Source: Ruminococcaceae bacterium UBA5396 (GTDB lineage Bacteria; Bacillota; Clostridia; Oscillospirales; Acutalibacteraceae). Taken from it: DNA of 18,932 nt. Under the pieces are notes generated by a model. It saw nothing but the letters and a program-made list of their open reading frames with translations, made no database searches and had not been told where the DNA came from. Positions within the stretch are counted from its first letter, which is position 1. The number at the start of each line of letters is the position of its first letter. Position numbers and translations under genes: made by a program. Location: assembly GCA_002410715.1 (NCBI GenBank), contig DHOG01000084.1:12596-31527 (forward strand), read 5' to 3'. Positions 1 to 6,399 of the stretch are shown piece after piece.

Positions 1-508
1 TGGGGTCAATTCTGGATTTGCCGCTATTTGCCCAATTTCTATGTAACGCTAAAGTCTGTAATTCATCAAATAGTATTTGCCCATCAAGTTCCATTGCTAT
101 CTGCAGGTCATCTTCACGTCCAGGCAGCGGGCAATAGGTAAGTCCGATATTATATAGACCGGCCTCTTCAACTTCGAACTTCCAAGTCATCGAATTCTTT
201 TCATTCAATATTATATATTTTTTATTTAAAGGTGCAGCAGGAATGACAATATCTCCCGATTCATCGTTTAATTCAACATTGACACCTTTAATGTAAGTAA
301 CTGCAGGTATGATTAATGACTCTTTTGCCATCGGGTAGCTCAATATCTCGTCTAAATAGCCGGCGTACGTATGCGTGTTATCTTCTATATCCTTTAAAGG
401 TTTTATTATCTTCAATTGTTCTTTATCATTACCTGCGACTACGGTTGGCGAACTTATCATCGTAAAAATTAGTATTATAAAAGTCAATAAGCTCAATATT
501 TTACGCAC
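1..508 (-). CDS. Secreted sugar ABC transporter solute-binding protein, N-terminal part (partial)
   Basis: This open frame of 169 codons starts at a GTG and continues past the left edge, so only the N-terminus is visible. An AGGGAA ribosome binding site lies about 7 bases before the GTG; the ATG just upstream (514) runs into a stop after seven codons. Residues 1-25 form a signal peptide: a basic VRK start, a hydrophobic core and VVA before the mature part. No lipobox cysteine follows, so a lipoprotein is unlikely. The mature part has motifs such as YAGYLDEILSY, WKFEVEEAGLYNIGLTY and HRNWANSGKSRIDP. From family knowledge this resembles the beta-rich N-terminal segment found in large Clostridia extracellular solute-binding proteins for oligosaccharides. 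The divergent LacI-type gene supports a sugar-uptake role. A secreted carbohydrate-binding or glycan-degrading protein is the main alternative. Confidence 0.6.
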   Translation of the reverse strand, partial: MRKILSLLTFIILIFTMISSPTVVAGNDKEQLKIIKPLKDIEDNTHTYAGYLDEILSYPMAKESLIIPAVTYIKGVNVELNDESGDIVIPAAPLNKKYIILNEKNSMTWKFEVEEAGLYNIGLTYCPLPGREDDLQIAMELDGQILFDELQTLALHRNWANSGKSRIDP

Positions 509-548
509 GATACCATTCCCTTCAATATTAATGACTACGCGATATTAG

Positions 549-817
549 TTTACATTTTTTACTTATTATTGAAAAAACCCGTCTATTTATTTACATTTTA
601 AGTCCGTTTATAGTATTTTTGCTCATTTATTTATCATTAACCACTAATAGAAGTATACATCTGCTGTATTTAATTGTCAATGTTCATTTTTATTATATTC
701 AATAAATCTATATATAACACAAGTATATTTATAATTTTTGTATATTTCTTCGGTTTTGTTTACATTTCTTAAGTATTTTTTACATAATATATATTTAGTG
801 ATGTATTTATTTTACAT
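549..817. repeat. Five dispersed TTTACAT motifs, candidate LacI-family half-sites
   Basis: Exact TTTACAT occurs at 549-555, 590-596, 759-765, 779-785 and 811-817. LacI-family operators are often TGTAAA/TTTACA palindromes, so these could be single arms of operators for the adjacent regulator. No copy has the opposite arm at palindromic spacing. The base composition is so AT-rich that some copies may be chance. Confidence 0.35.
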
Positions 818-819
818 AG

Positions 820-848
820 TTGACATTTATCAAATAAATTAGTACACT
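820..848 (+). promoter_or_regulatory. Sigma-A type promoter for the lacI-type gene
   Basis: A perfect TTGACA (820-825) is followed by a 17-base spacer and TACACT (843-848), which matches TATAAT at 4 of 6 positions. Transcription would start near 855 and give a leader of about 115 bases. The fifth TTTACAT motif lies directly upstream of the -35 box, a position suited to autoregulation. Confidence 0.45.
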
Positions 849-972
849 ATATTTAAATTGTATTTTTAATTTAAAAACAGAAAAATAAAAATCAAACAAC
901 ACATCCCCTAATGGACAGTTCATAAATCTCACTGCAAAAGCAGTTTCATGACAGAAAGGAATGGATATAAAG

Positions 973-2016
973 ATGAATAAAAATAAGAAAATCACTCAGG
1001 AAACCATCGCACAACACTTAAATTATTCACGCAACACTGTATCTAAAGTATTTAATGGTAACGGTGGCGTTAAAGAAAGAACCAGACAACGAATACTTAG
1101 CAAAGCTGCTGAGTTGGGTTATAAGCACCCTCTTTTAGAAGATGAGCCCAATGACGAGCTGTTGGGTGTATCCGAAAAAAATGATACTATACACTTGGAA
1201 ATTGCATTTGTTTGCCACGCTAATTCCTTTGGCAATTCTTTTTGGATGCCGATTATACAAAATATGGAGCGGCATTTAAGTCAGAATCATTGTACTATGC
1301 GGTTTGTGATTGTAGAGCCTGAAAACGAGCAGTCGTTGATTCTACCATCTACTCTAACCATTAAGCCCCTGGACGGGATTGTGATCGCAGGTTTGTTTCA
1401 GGATGAGTATTATAAAAAAGTTGCATCTCTTAATATACCTTTAGTTTCCTTTGATATATCAAGGGATTTGTCCGGAAACAATAAAATCTGCGATGTGGTT
1501 ATGGTTGAAAATACAGCTGCTTCATATCAACTCACGCAACACCTAATATCCCAAGGGCATACTAAAATTGCTTTTGTAGGCAACAGAGACTCATGTCAAA
1601 GTTTTTATGAGCGTTGGGATGGATATCATCGTGCTATGAACGAAAATTCTTTGACACGCAACAACGAATTACTGCTTAATTTTAAAAGCTCAAACAAACA
1701 CTTTGATACTGCCGGATTTTATCAGCAATTATTAGAAATTGATGAGCTTCCCACCGCATTTGTATGCGCCAATGACAACATTGCAAAATATGCTTATCAG
1801 TTACAGGCTCCGCCTTACAATCTGTATAAAAAAATGACAGTTTGCGGATTTGATAATACGCCGGAGTTGACTTCGTATATATCAAATCACTCTACTGCCA
1901 GGATATTTGCGGATGAATTAGGTCAAGCTTTGGGCGAGCAAATACTGTGGCGCATCAAAAACCCAAACCATCAATTTCGTTGCTTACGACTTTGTGTTTC
2001 GGTAATACTTAAATAA
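973..2016 (+). CDS. LacI-family transcriptional regulator, probable C-terminal frameshift
   Basis: This is a cytoplasmic DNA-binding regulator that presumably senses a sugar and controls the divergent transport gene. Residues 7-27 form the LacI helix-turn-helix (ITQETIAQHLNYSRNTVSKV), followed by the hinge-side segment RILSKAAELGYKHP. The remainder is a periplasmic-binding-protein-like sensor domain, with GIVIAGLF, SQGHTKIAFVGNR, ERWDGYHRAM and PTAFVCANDNIAKYAYQ as landmarks. ATG 973 is preferred over ATG 961 because the AGAAAGGA site ends immediately before 961 and leaves it no spacer. The frame used here ends RCLRLCVSVILK, unlike family C-termini. Reading the bases near 1961 one base later gives INFVAYDFVFR and a stop at 2003-2005, which looks like the normal final beta strand. 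The gene is therefore either mildly broken or carries a one-base sequence error. Confidence 0.85.
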   Translation: MNKNKKITQETIAQHLNYSRNTVSKVFNGNGGVKERTRQRILSKAAELGYKHPLLEDEPNDELLGVSEKNDTIHLEIAFVCHANSFGNSFWMPIIQNMERHLSQNHCTMRFVIVEPENEQSLILPSTLTIKPLDGIVIAGLFQDEYYKKVASLNIPLVSFDISRDLSGNNKICDVVMVENTAASYQLTQHLISQGHTKIAFVGNRDSCQSFYERWDGYHRAMNENSLTRNNELLLNFKSSNKHFDTAGFYQQLLEIDELPTAFVCANDNIAKYAYQLQAPPYNLYKKMTVCGFDNTPELTSYISNHSTARIFADELGQALGEQILWRIKNPNHQFRCLRLCVSVILK

Positions 2017-2050
2017 GTCATTAGCATGTTAAAAATATTCTGACTTTAAT

Positions 2051-2250
2051 TTATCCGCTTGGCTTTTGGCAATCGCACGTGCGTGATATGCTCTAGCCCT
2101 AGAAGGGAACATTACACGCAGGTGCCTTAAGACGCATTGAAAACAGTATGCCAACCGCATTACAGGTAAGGGCAATCATCAAGCGGTTAGCTGCTAACTA
2201 ACTCCACGGGAGTTTCACCCGAGATTCTCTCGAGGCCACCCCCATTGCCT
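2051..2250 (+). ncRNA. Large structured RNA, HEARO/OMEGA-like candidate without a nuclease gene
   Basis: No plausible gene lies here, but stem-loops follow one another closely. They are: 2075-2085 with 2115-2125 (10 of 11 pairs), enclosing CCCT/AGGG at 2097-2107; AACCGC 2153-2158 with GCGGTT 2183-2188; GTTAG 2186-2190 with CTAAC 2194-2198 (loop CTG), which competes with the previous stem; AACTCC 2200-2205 with GGAGTT 2209-2214 (loop ACG); and CGAGA 2220-2224 with TCTCG 2228-2232 (loop TTC). GGGCAAT 2170-2176 can pair with ATTGCCT 2244-2250 around these hairpins, forming a pseudoknot-like closure. The layout (long 5' stem, mid-length multi-stem core, then UUUCACC and a closing hairpin) resembles my memory of HEARO/omega RNAs guiding IscB/IsrB nucleases. 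No RuvC/HNH gene follows. The family name is an inference; the presence of structured RNA is better supported. Strand is assigned from that resemblance. Confidence 0.5.
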
Positions 2251-2450
2251 GCGACATTATGAAATACGAAGAGTTCTTTAAGCTCGGACTGTGGCTGGAC
2301 GGGAGTAACATTGTCCTTATTTCCTGTTATGGTCTTACCGGGAGCAACCCGACATTTATAGTCGTTTGTTTCTCGCTCGCCCTATCGGGGTCATGGCGCA
2401 TCCGCTAACATGGCTAACGCTCATCACGTTTGTAGTAGGAATGTATTTAT
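2251..2450 (+). other. Non-coding tail of the structured element, possible degenerate mobile-element right part
   Basis: Compact stems continue here: GGCCAC 2234-2239 with GTGGCT 2291-2296, CGGG 2339-2342 with CCCG 2348-2351 (loop AGCAA), and CCC/GGG at 2380-2389. GCTAAC occurs at 2404-2409 and 2413-2418, and also at 2193-2198; all three can pair with GTTAGC 2186-2191. ATCCGCT at 2400-2406 repeats the ATCCGCT at 2053-2059 near the start of the structured block, as if marking both ends of one unit. A 49-codon frame at 2259-2408 has no ribosome binding site and no family resemblance. I read this as the 3' half of the same element, but its nature is not established. Confidence 0.3.
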
Positions 2451-2492
2451 GAATGAGTATTCAATTTTCAAAAAGCAAGCCCGTTTTGCCGT

Positions 2493-2536
2493 CATAATAA
2501 GTATCCCCCGGCTAATGCCGGGGGATACTTATTATG
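2493..2536. terminator. Perfect 20-bp hairpin, probable (bidirectional) terminator
   Basis: The arms 2493-2512 and 2517-2536 are exact reverse complements around a TAAT loop. The upper stem is GC-rich (CCCCCGGC) and the lower stem is AT-rich (ATAATAAG/CTTATTAT), which supplies the U-rich side for a transcript from either strand. It sits after the structured RNA on the plus strand and beyond the minus-strand yesL-like unit, so it could end both. Such exact symmetry is also compatible with a recently arrived mobile hairpin. Confidence 0.55.
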
Positions 2537-2759
2537 TAAAGTCCTGAATAGCGCTGAACATCAGCTTTTTTCAATGCCTGTGGCATCAAGTCCACAATCT
2601 TTCTGCGGTCATAAATGATAAACCCTACCTTATTTCATCAACAGCATAAAAGTCCATACACTGAACCGAACAAAAATCCCCATCGCTTTTCGGAGCCGTA
2701 CGTATTTCTCAATCCAATGTAAATCACGATTTTCATTATGCACGATATATCAAACTTTA
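2537..2759. other. Gene-free spacer, possible short coding remnants on the minus strand
   Basis: No intact gene is seen. On the minus strand a short frame reads VGFIIYDRRKIVDLM then PQALKKADVQRYSG, and ends in the perfect hairpin. A neighbouring frame just upstream reads CMDFYAVDEIR before a stop. Both look protein-like, but neither has a start or ribosome binding site, so this may be a decayed gene. The family is not recognised. Confidence 0.2.
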
Positions 2760-2785
2760 GCGGCACGAGCTTTCAGCCGTGCCGC
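2760..2785 (-). terminator. Hairpin downstream of the yesL-like gene
   Basis: GCGGCACG (2760-2767) pairs exactly with CGTGCCGC (2778-2785) around a 10-base loop. It lies about 80 bases past the stop of the minus-strand gene. The following minus-strand bases (TAAAGTTTGATAT) are only moderately T-rich, so termination may be partial. Confidence 0.4.
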
Positions 2786-2864
2786 CATAAATAAAGGCCG
2801 CGACCGTAACGCCGCTTTTGTGTTGTAATCCAGCTATGCAATACGAATATTTTTCCAGATCATT

Positions 2865-3788
2865 TCAGATTGTGCCGTCATCATCTTCATCCTTGCGTCT
2901 ATGTTTACGGCGGAGTCTCCTCATTTCTTCCTCAGAGTATTGACGAGGGAAAGTAGTTTTTGGTTCCTCGTCCTCAGTTGGCAGGGTATCCTCAAACACT
3001 TTTTCCTCATCATCATCTTCTTCATCGTCAAAAATATTCAAAGCACGCTTTGCATCCTTATCCTCATTTGGATGTTCTTTATAATATGGATCTATCATAT
3101 GCTTTTTAATAAGCGGAAACACCGTAAACTGAATGAGCAGCATACGAAATGCCGGAAACAGGAGTATATACATGAAAGTAACCACAAGTATCCCAATAAC
3201 TAGATCCATATACAAAATCAGAGCGGCAAGAATGTAAAATAAACCGAATATAAAAAACAGCAGCAGATTCCTCCCAAATCCTGCAAAAGCGAAAATTAGG
3301 CTATTTTTATACAGCTGTTTTATACTAAGCTTGAATGTAACCAGCATCATATACATGTAATATTTCATAAAGGTAAAGATTAAAATAATTGATAGCATTA
3401 AGGCGAGTGCGATATAACCAATAATATCGTCAACCTGAAAATAAAAAACAACTGCAAACACAGCGACTACTGTAAATAAAAGGTTTATAATCCCGACAAC
3501 TAAGCCTTGCTTCCAGTTTTTCTTAATGGTATCGATAAAGTCACCGCCGACAAAGGCATGTTTTTCTCTTGCAAAATTCCTTGTGACATAGGATAGTCCC
3601 GTGTTAGCAAGACCCACAGTTAAAACCGGCAGAGAAAACAAAGCGAACAATAAATTAACGCTAATTAGTTTCCAGAATTTCCTTGCTAAAATTTCAAAAA
3701 ATATAACAAAAGACTTTTTTTTCGGTGCGTTCTTCTGAACGCCTGGCCCCGGTTTGCTATAATCGAACAATCCGAAAAATCCCGCCAT
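2865..3788 (-). CDS. YesL-like (DUF624) membrane protein with long acidic C-terminal tail
   Basis: The product has 307 residues and no known enzymatic activity. The N-terminus carries FFGLFDYSKPGPGVQKNAPK and RKFWKLISVN (residues 36-45), typical of the YesL/DUF624 family. About five hydrophobic segments follow: near 40-62, 93-118, 122-150, 172-194 and 195-225. YesL proteins usually stop soon after the last segment. Here residues 240-307 add a charged cytoplasmic tail, with clusters DDEEDDDEE and EDEE and then a basic stretch RRLRRKHRRK. ATG 3788 was chosen because family similarity begins at MAGFFG; AAAGGG lies 12 bases upstream and directly abuts the alternative ATG at 3800. It is the last gene of the run, 121 bases after the SpoIIM-like gene. 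DUF624 genes often sit near sugar transporters, but here the neighbours are sporulation and SCIFF genes. Confidence 0.65.
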   Translation of the reverse strand: MAGFFGLFDYSKPGPGVQKNAPKKKSFVIFFEILARKFWKLISVNLLFALFSLPVLTVGLANTGLSYVTRNFAREKHAFVGGDFIDTIKKNWKQGLVVGIINLLFTVVAVFAVVFYFQVDDIIGYIALALMLSIILIFTFMKYYMYMMLVTFKLSIKQLYKNSLIFAFAGFGRNLLLFFIFGLFYILAALILYMDLVIGILVVTFMYILLFPAFRMLLIQFTVFPLIKKHMIDPYYKEHPNEDKDAKRALNIFDDEEDDDEEKVFEDTLPTEDEEPKTTFPRQYSEEEMRRLRRKHRRKDEDDDGTI

Positions 3789-3909
3789 GTGCACTACCAT
3801 CCCTTTCAAACATCCGAGCCTATTTAATTCCCGTATCTCGATACACTGCCATCTATGATAAAAAATCCTCTGTCGCCTGGTCAACAAAACCTGCCGCATT
3901 TAATGTGAA

Positions 3910-4572
3910 TTATTTTTGAAAAAATGAACCAAATATCAGTCGAAATAATACATCCACAATACCTGAGGCAAACCCAAGTGTCAGGTAAGCAAGAAACCGA
4001 ACGCAATACATCTTAAAATCTTGCCAGAGACCTCCAATACCGCCGTCAGACAGCAGCTGCCTACTTAGAAGCAGCGACATACGAATCGACTCCATGCTGC
4101 CGAACAGCAGGGCGGTTGCGGCAACAAGATAATGCGGAACAATTAAGATTGCGGAAGCAATAAATCCATGTAAGCCCGTAGCACTATAGTAGGCTTCGGT
4201 AAGGCCCAGCCCCATCCCGAAAAAAAGCGGAACCACAGTGGCAAAGGGCGCACCACACGCCGAAAGACCGCAGAGAAACAGGAGTGCTAAAAGCAGTATT
4301 GTAGAAAAAATCGATGAAAACAATGCTGAAACACCGTCTCTGAATCCGCCAATAATTGCTCTTACTTCCAGTATTGTCCCCAGTTCCTCCCCAATAATCG
4401 AACCGGATAAGGCATAGATCATCACGCCCAGTACCGATCCCGCAAGAAAAACCATGGAGAATAAAACCAGCAAACGATTAGCAGCCAGAAACTCAGCCCA
4501 TGAAGCGACTGCTTTTGCCGCATAATCGGAAGCCGATGAAGCCCTGCTATAGTTTGTCCTTTTTATACCCAT
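3910..4572 (-). CDS. spoIIM: SpoIIM-family membrane protein (stage II sporulation protein M-like)
   Basis: A 220-residue integral membrane protein. After a 30-residue soluble N-terminus, hydrophobic segments lie near residues 34-55, 85-108, 110-128, 137-160 and 190-215. The order of motifs fits SpoIIM: an N-terminal helix leading to GSVLGVMIYA, a central pair of helices with a glycine-rich PLFFGMGLGLTEAYYS (115-130), then GLHGFIASAILIVPHYLVAA (133-152). In Bacillus SpoIIM belongs to the SpoIIDMP complex needed for engulfment during sporulation. Here it is not beside spoIID or spoIIP, so it may be the broader SpoIIM-like family rather than the true sporulation factor. A strong GGGAGGTG site lies about 5 bases before the ATG. 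It follows scfB by 80 bases and is probably co-transcribed. Confidence 0.55.
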   Translation of the reverse strand: MGIKRTNYSRASSASDYAAKAVASWAEFLAANRLLVLFSMVFLAGSVLGVMIYALSGSIIGEELGTILEVRAIIGGFRDGVSALFSSIFSTILLLALLFLCGLSACGAPFATVVPLFFGMGLGLTEAYYSATGLHGFIASAILIVPHYLVAATALLFGSMESIRMSLLLSRQLLSDGGIGGLWQDFKMYCVRFLAYLTLGFASGIVDVLFRLIFGSFFQK

Positions 4573-4652
4573 AAAGCACCTCCCACATAACCTGCACAGC
4601 CTGAAGATTTATGTTCCTTCTATACTGTATGCGAAAGAGGGTTGGTATATGC

Positions 4653-6020
4653 TCATTCGTACAACGCTGCTTTAATCATAATCGCACATTCAAGACGCTT
4701 TTTTTCCAATTCACAGGACAAAAAATGTGAATGCAAAATATCGCCCATATACTGATTGTTATTGGCATTGCAGCCACCGGAGCAATAAAATTTAGCCCAG
4801 CATTTGCGGCATTCAGATTTGTCATAAACAGTAGAGTGTGCAAACCGATCCTTGATATCAAGATCGTATTCGCCGGTCAGCACACTGCCCATTTTCCATT
4901 CGGGCTGGCCAACAAATTGATGACAGGGATAAACATCGCCATTTGGATCAACCGCGGCGTATTCGTTGCCGCATCCGCAACCCCTTAGTCGTTTGATCGC
5001 GCACGGACCCTGATCAAGGTCGATCATAAAATGAAAGAAATTAAAGCTTTTACCCGTTTTTTTACGTTCCAGCATGATTTGTGCGAGATGATCATATTCA
5101 TCAAACACGCGCGGCAGATCGTCCTCACGAATTGAAAACGGCAGGTTTGGTTCGCTCACAACCGGTTCCACAGACAACTGATCAAATCCGAGGTCAGCCA
5201 TGTGTAAAACATCCTGTGTGAAATCCAAATTATTTTTTGTAAATGTTCCGCGGACATAATAATCTTTATCTCCGCGTATTGTTACAAAATGCCGGTATTT
5301 GGGCACAATGCTGTCATAACTCCCCTTGCCACCTGCATTCGGTCTCATTGCGTCATTAACATTGCGACGACCGTCAAGAGATAAAACTACATTATTCATT
5401 TCCCTGTTAAGAAAATCTGCAATCTCCTCATTTAACAGAACACCATTTGTCGTTGTCGTAAACCTAAAAACTTTATTATGCTTCTTTTCAAGACTACGTC
5501 CGTATTCAACAGTCTTTTTTATTACATCAAAATTCATTAATGGTTCACCGCCGAAAAAATCCATTTCCAGATTACGGCGTCCCTCTGATTTCTCAATTAA
5601 AAAATCGATTGCCGACAAGGCAACCTTCTGGCTCATTAGCTTTTTTTCTCCACCGTATACGCCCTGACCGGCAAAGCAATATTTGCAGCGCAAATTGCAG
5701 TCGTGCGTAACATGGAGGCACATAGCTTTAAGAGGTGAATGACCCATTTTATCTGCAAACTGTTCATAATCATCACAACTAAACAGCTGACCTGCATGAT
5801 ATAAATCTAGCAGCTCATTATAAATATCAATTACTGTCTGCTTATTATATTCACCCGACAATGCTTGAATTAAATCAGCTGGGCAGGTCTCCTCCATTTG
5901 CTCTAGGTTCTCATCAAGCAGTTCCAGAAGTTTATAGGTCGGTTCATCAACTAAATGCACCGCTCCGCTGTTTACATCCAGCACGATATTATAGCCATTA
6001 TTCTGGTATCGATGTATCAT
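4653..6020 (-). CDS. scfB: SCIFF peptide maturase, radical SAM/SPASM thioether-forming enzyme
   Basis: This 455-residue enzyme uses S-adenosylmethionine to install thioether crosslinks from cysteines to other residues in the SCIFF precursor encoded just upstream. Residues 1-90 (NGYNIVLDVNSGAVHLVD) form the N-terminal recognition domain. The radical SAM cluster motif is C108-NLR-C112-KY-C115, with FFGGEPL at 155-161. The C-terminal SPASM region has many cysteines (C340, C348, C350, C366, C404, C407, C413, C417, C436) for auxiliary iron-sulfur clusters, including CRKCWAKFYCSGGCNANN. The reading frame is open further upstream to 6110, but ATG 6020 is preferred. It has GAGGGAAG at good spacing, it begins at the family N-terminus MIHRYQNNGYN, and the longer form would cross the intergenic hairpin. 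It lies 122 bases after scfA. Confidence 0.93.
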   Translation of the reverse strand: MIHRYQNNGYNIVLDVNSGAVHLVDEPTYKLLELLDENLEQMEETCPADLIQALSGEYNKQTVIDIYNELLDLYHAGQLFSCDDYEQFADKMGHSPLKAMCLHVTHDCNLRCKYCFAGQGVYGGEKKLMSQKVALSAIDFLIEKSEGRRNLEMDFFGGEPLMNFDVIKKTVEYGRSLEKKHNKVFRFTTTTNGVLLNEEIADFLNREMNNVVLSLDGRRNVNDAMRPNAGGKGSYDSIVPKYRHFVTIRGDKDYYVRGTFTKNNLDFTQDVLHMADLGFDQLSVEPVVSEPNLPFSIREDDLPRVFDEYDHLAQIMLERKKTGKSFNFFHFMIDLDQGPCAIKRLRGCGCGNEYAAVDPNGDVYPCHQFVGQPEWKMGSVLTGEYDLDIKDRFAHSTVYDKSECRKCWAKFYCSGGCNANNNQYMGDILHSHFLSCELEKKRLECAIMIKAALYE

Positions 6021-6051
6021 TATGTAACTTCCCTCAAGTAATCTGTAAATG

Positions 6052-6081
6052 AGTGGGGCGGATTTATATATCCGCCCCACT
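6052..6081 (-). promoter_or_regulatory. Perfect 12-bp hairpin between scfA and scfB
   Basis: AGTGGGGCGGAT (6052-6063) and ATCCGCCCCACT (6070-6081) are exact reverse complements around a six-base TTATAT loop. The hairpin lies between the peptide stop and the scfB ribosome binding site. No T-run follows on either strand, so it is unlikely to be a full terminator. It probably acts as a partial attenuator or an mRNA-stabilising structure that lets the precursor be made in excess over its enzyme, as is common in peptide natural-product operons. Confidence 0.6.
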
Positions 6082-6142
6082 GTTATACCGCATTTTAAGG
6101 AGCGGTTCAAGCAATATTCCAGATTGAACCGTCACACGAATG

Positions 6143-6280
6143 TTATTTCTCACACTTCTGATTGGCTACCGTGCAAGAGGTTTTGCAGGCAGACTGGCAG
6201 GAAGCCTGGCATTCGCCGCATCCGCCTTTCACTGCGGTTTCCTTGAGATTCTGTTTGTTAACGGTTTTAATATGTTTCAT
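6143..6280 (-). CDS. scfA: SCIFF ranthipeptide precursor (six cysteines in forty-five residues)
   Basis: A 45-residue peptide read directly from the sequence. It starts MKHIKTVNKQNLKETAVKGG and continues C21-GE-C24-QAS-C28-QSA-C32-KTS-C36-TVANQK-C43-EK. It has exactly six cysteines in 45 residues, the defining pattern of the SCIFF family. The lysine-rich first 20 residues act as leader and the rest is the modified core. In the characterised homologue, as I recall, the crosslink joins Cys32 to Thr37; both residues are present here at the same positions. GGAGGAAAAACC precedes the ATG at ideal spacing, and a strong promoter lies about 50 bases upstream. SCIFF peptides are nearly universal in Clostridia, and their cellular role is poorly defined. 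Confidence 0.95.
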   Translation of the reverse strand: MKHIKTVNKQNLKETAVKGGCGECQASCQSACKTSCTVANQKCEK

Positions 6281-6338
6281 GGTTTTTCCTCCGGATTCTG
6301 CGACAATATAAAACTTATATAATCAACCTAATATATAG

Positions 6339-6367
6339 ATTCTATCATACCGCAGACATAATTTCAA
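6339..6367 (-). promoter_or_regulatory. Sigma-A type promoter for scfA
   Basis: On the minus strand TTGAAA (6367-6362) is followed by 17 bases and TAGAAT (6344-6339), with TG one base before the -10 box (extended -10). Transcription would start near 6332, leaving a leader of about 50 bases. It gives the peptide and the genes below it a promoter independent of the queA-tgt-yajC run. Confidence 0.6.
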
Positions 6368-6399
6368 CAAATTTCGATATTCGAATCGGAAGGCATCGT

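Larger units (their letters stand above)
509..972. promoter_or_regulatory. AT-rich divergent intergenic region
   Basis: About 460 very AT-rich bases separate the solute-binding protein gene (minus) from the lacI-type gene (plus). The region contains five TTTACAT copies, one good plus-strand promoter and a small hairpin (ACTGC, loop AAAA, GCAGT at 931-944) in the regulator's leader. I see no coding sequence in it. Divergent regulator/transporter layout suggests that both promoters are controlled from here. Confidence 0.5.

Noticed and set aside
2259..2408. 49-codon plus-strand frame starting MKYEEFFKLGLWLDG
   Set aside because: It has no ribosome binding site or recognisable family, and it overlaps stems of the structured element.
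2051..2450. Group II intron or group I intron
   Set aside because: No recognisable domain V sequence, no reverse-transcriptase or homing-endonuclease frame, and no P7-type core was seen.
2901..3203. 100-codon plus-strand frame opposite the YesL-like gene
   Set aside because: It is an antisense shadow of the acidic tail and membrane segments, with no family match or ribosome binding site.
6021..6110. Thirty-codon N-terminal extension of the SCIFF maturase
   Set aside because: It would span the intergenic hairpin, has no ribosome binding site and is absent from the family N-terminus; ATG 6020 has a good site.
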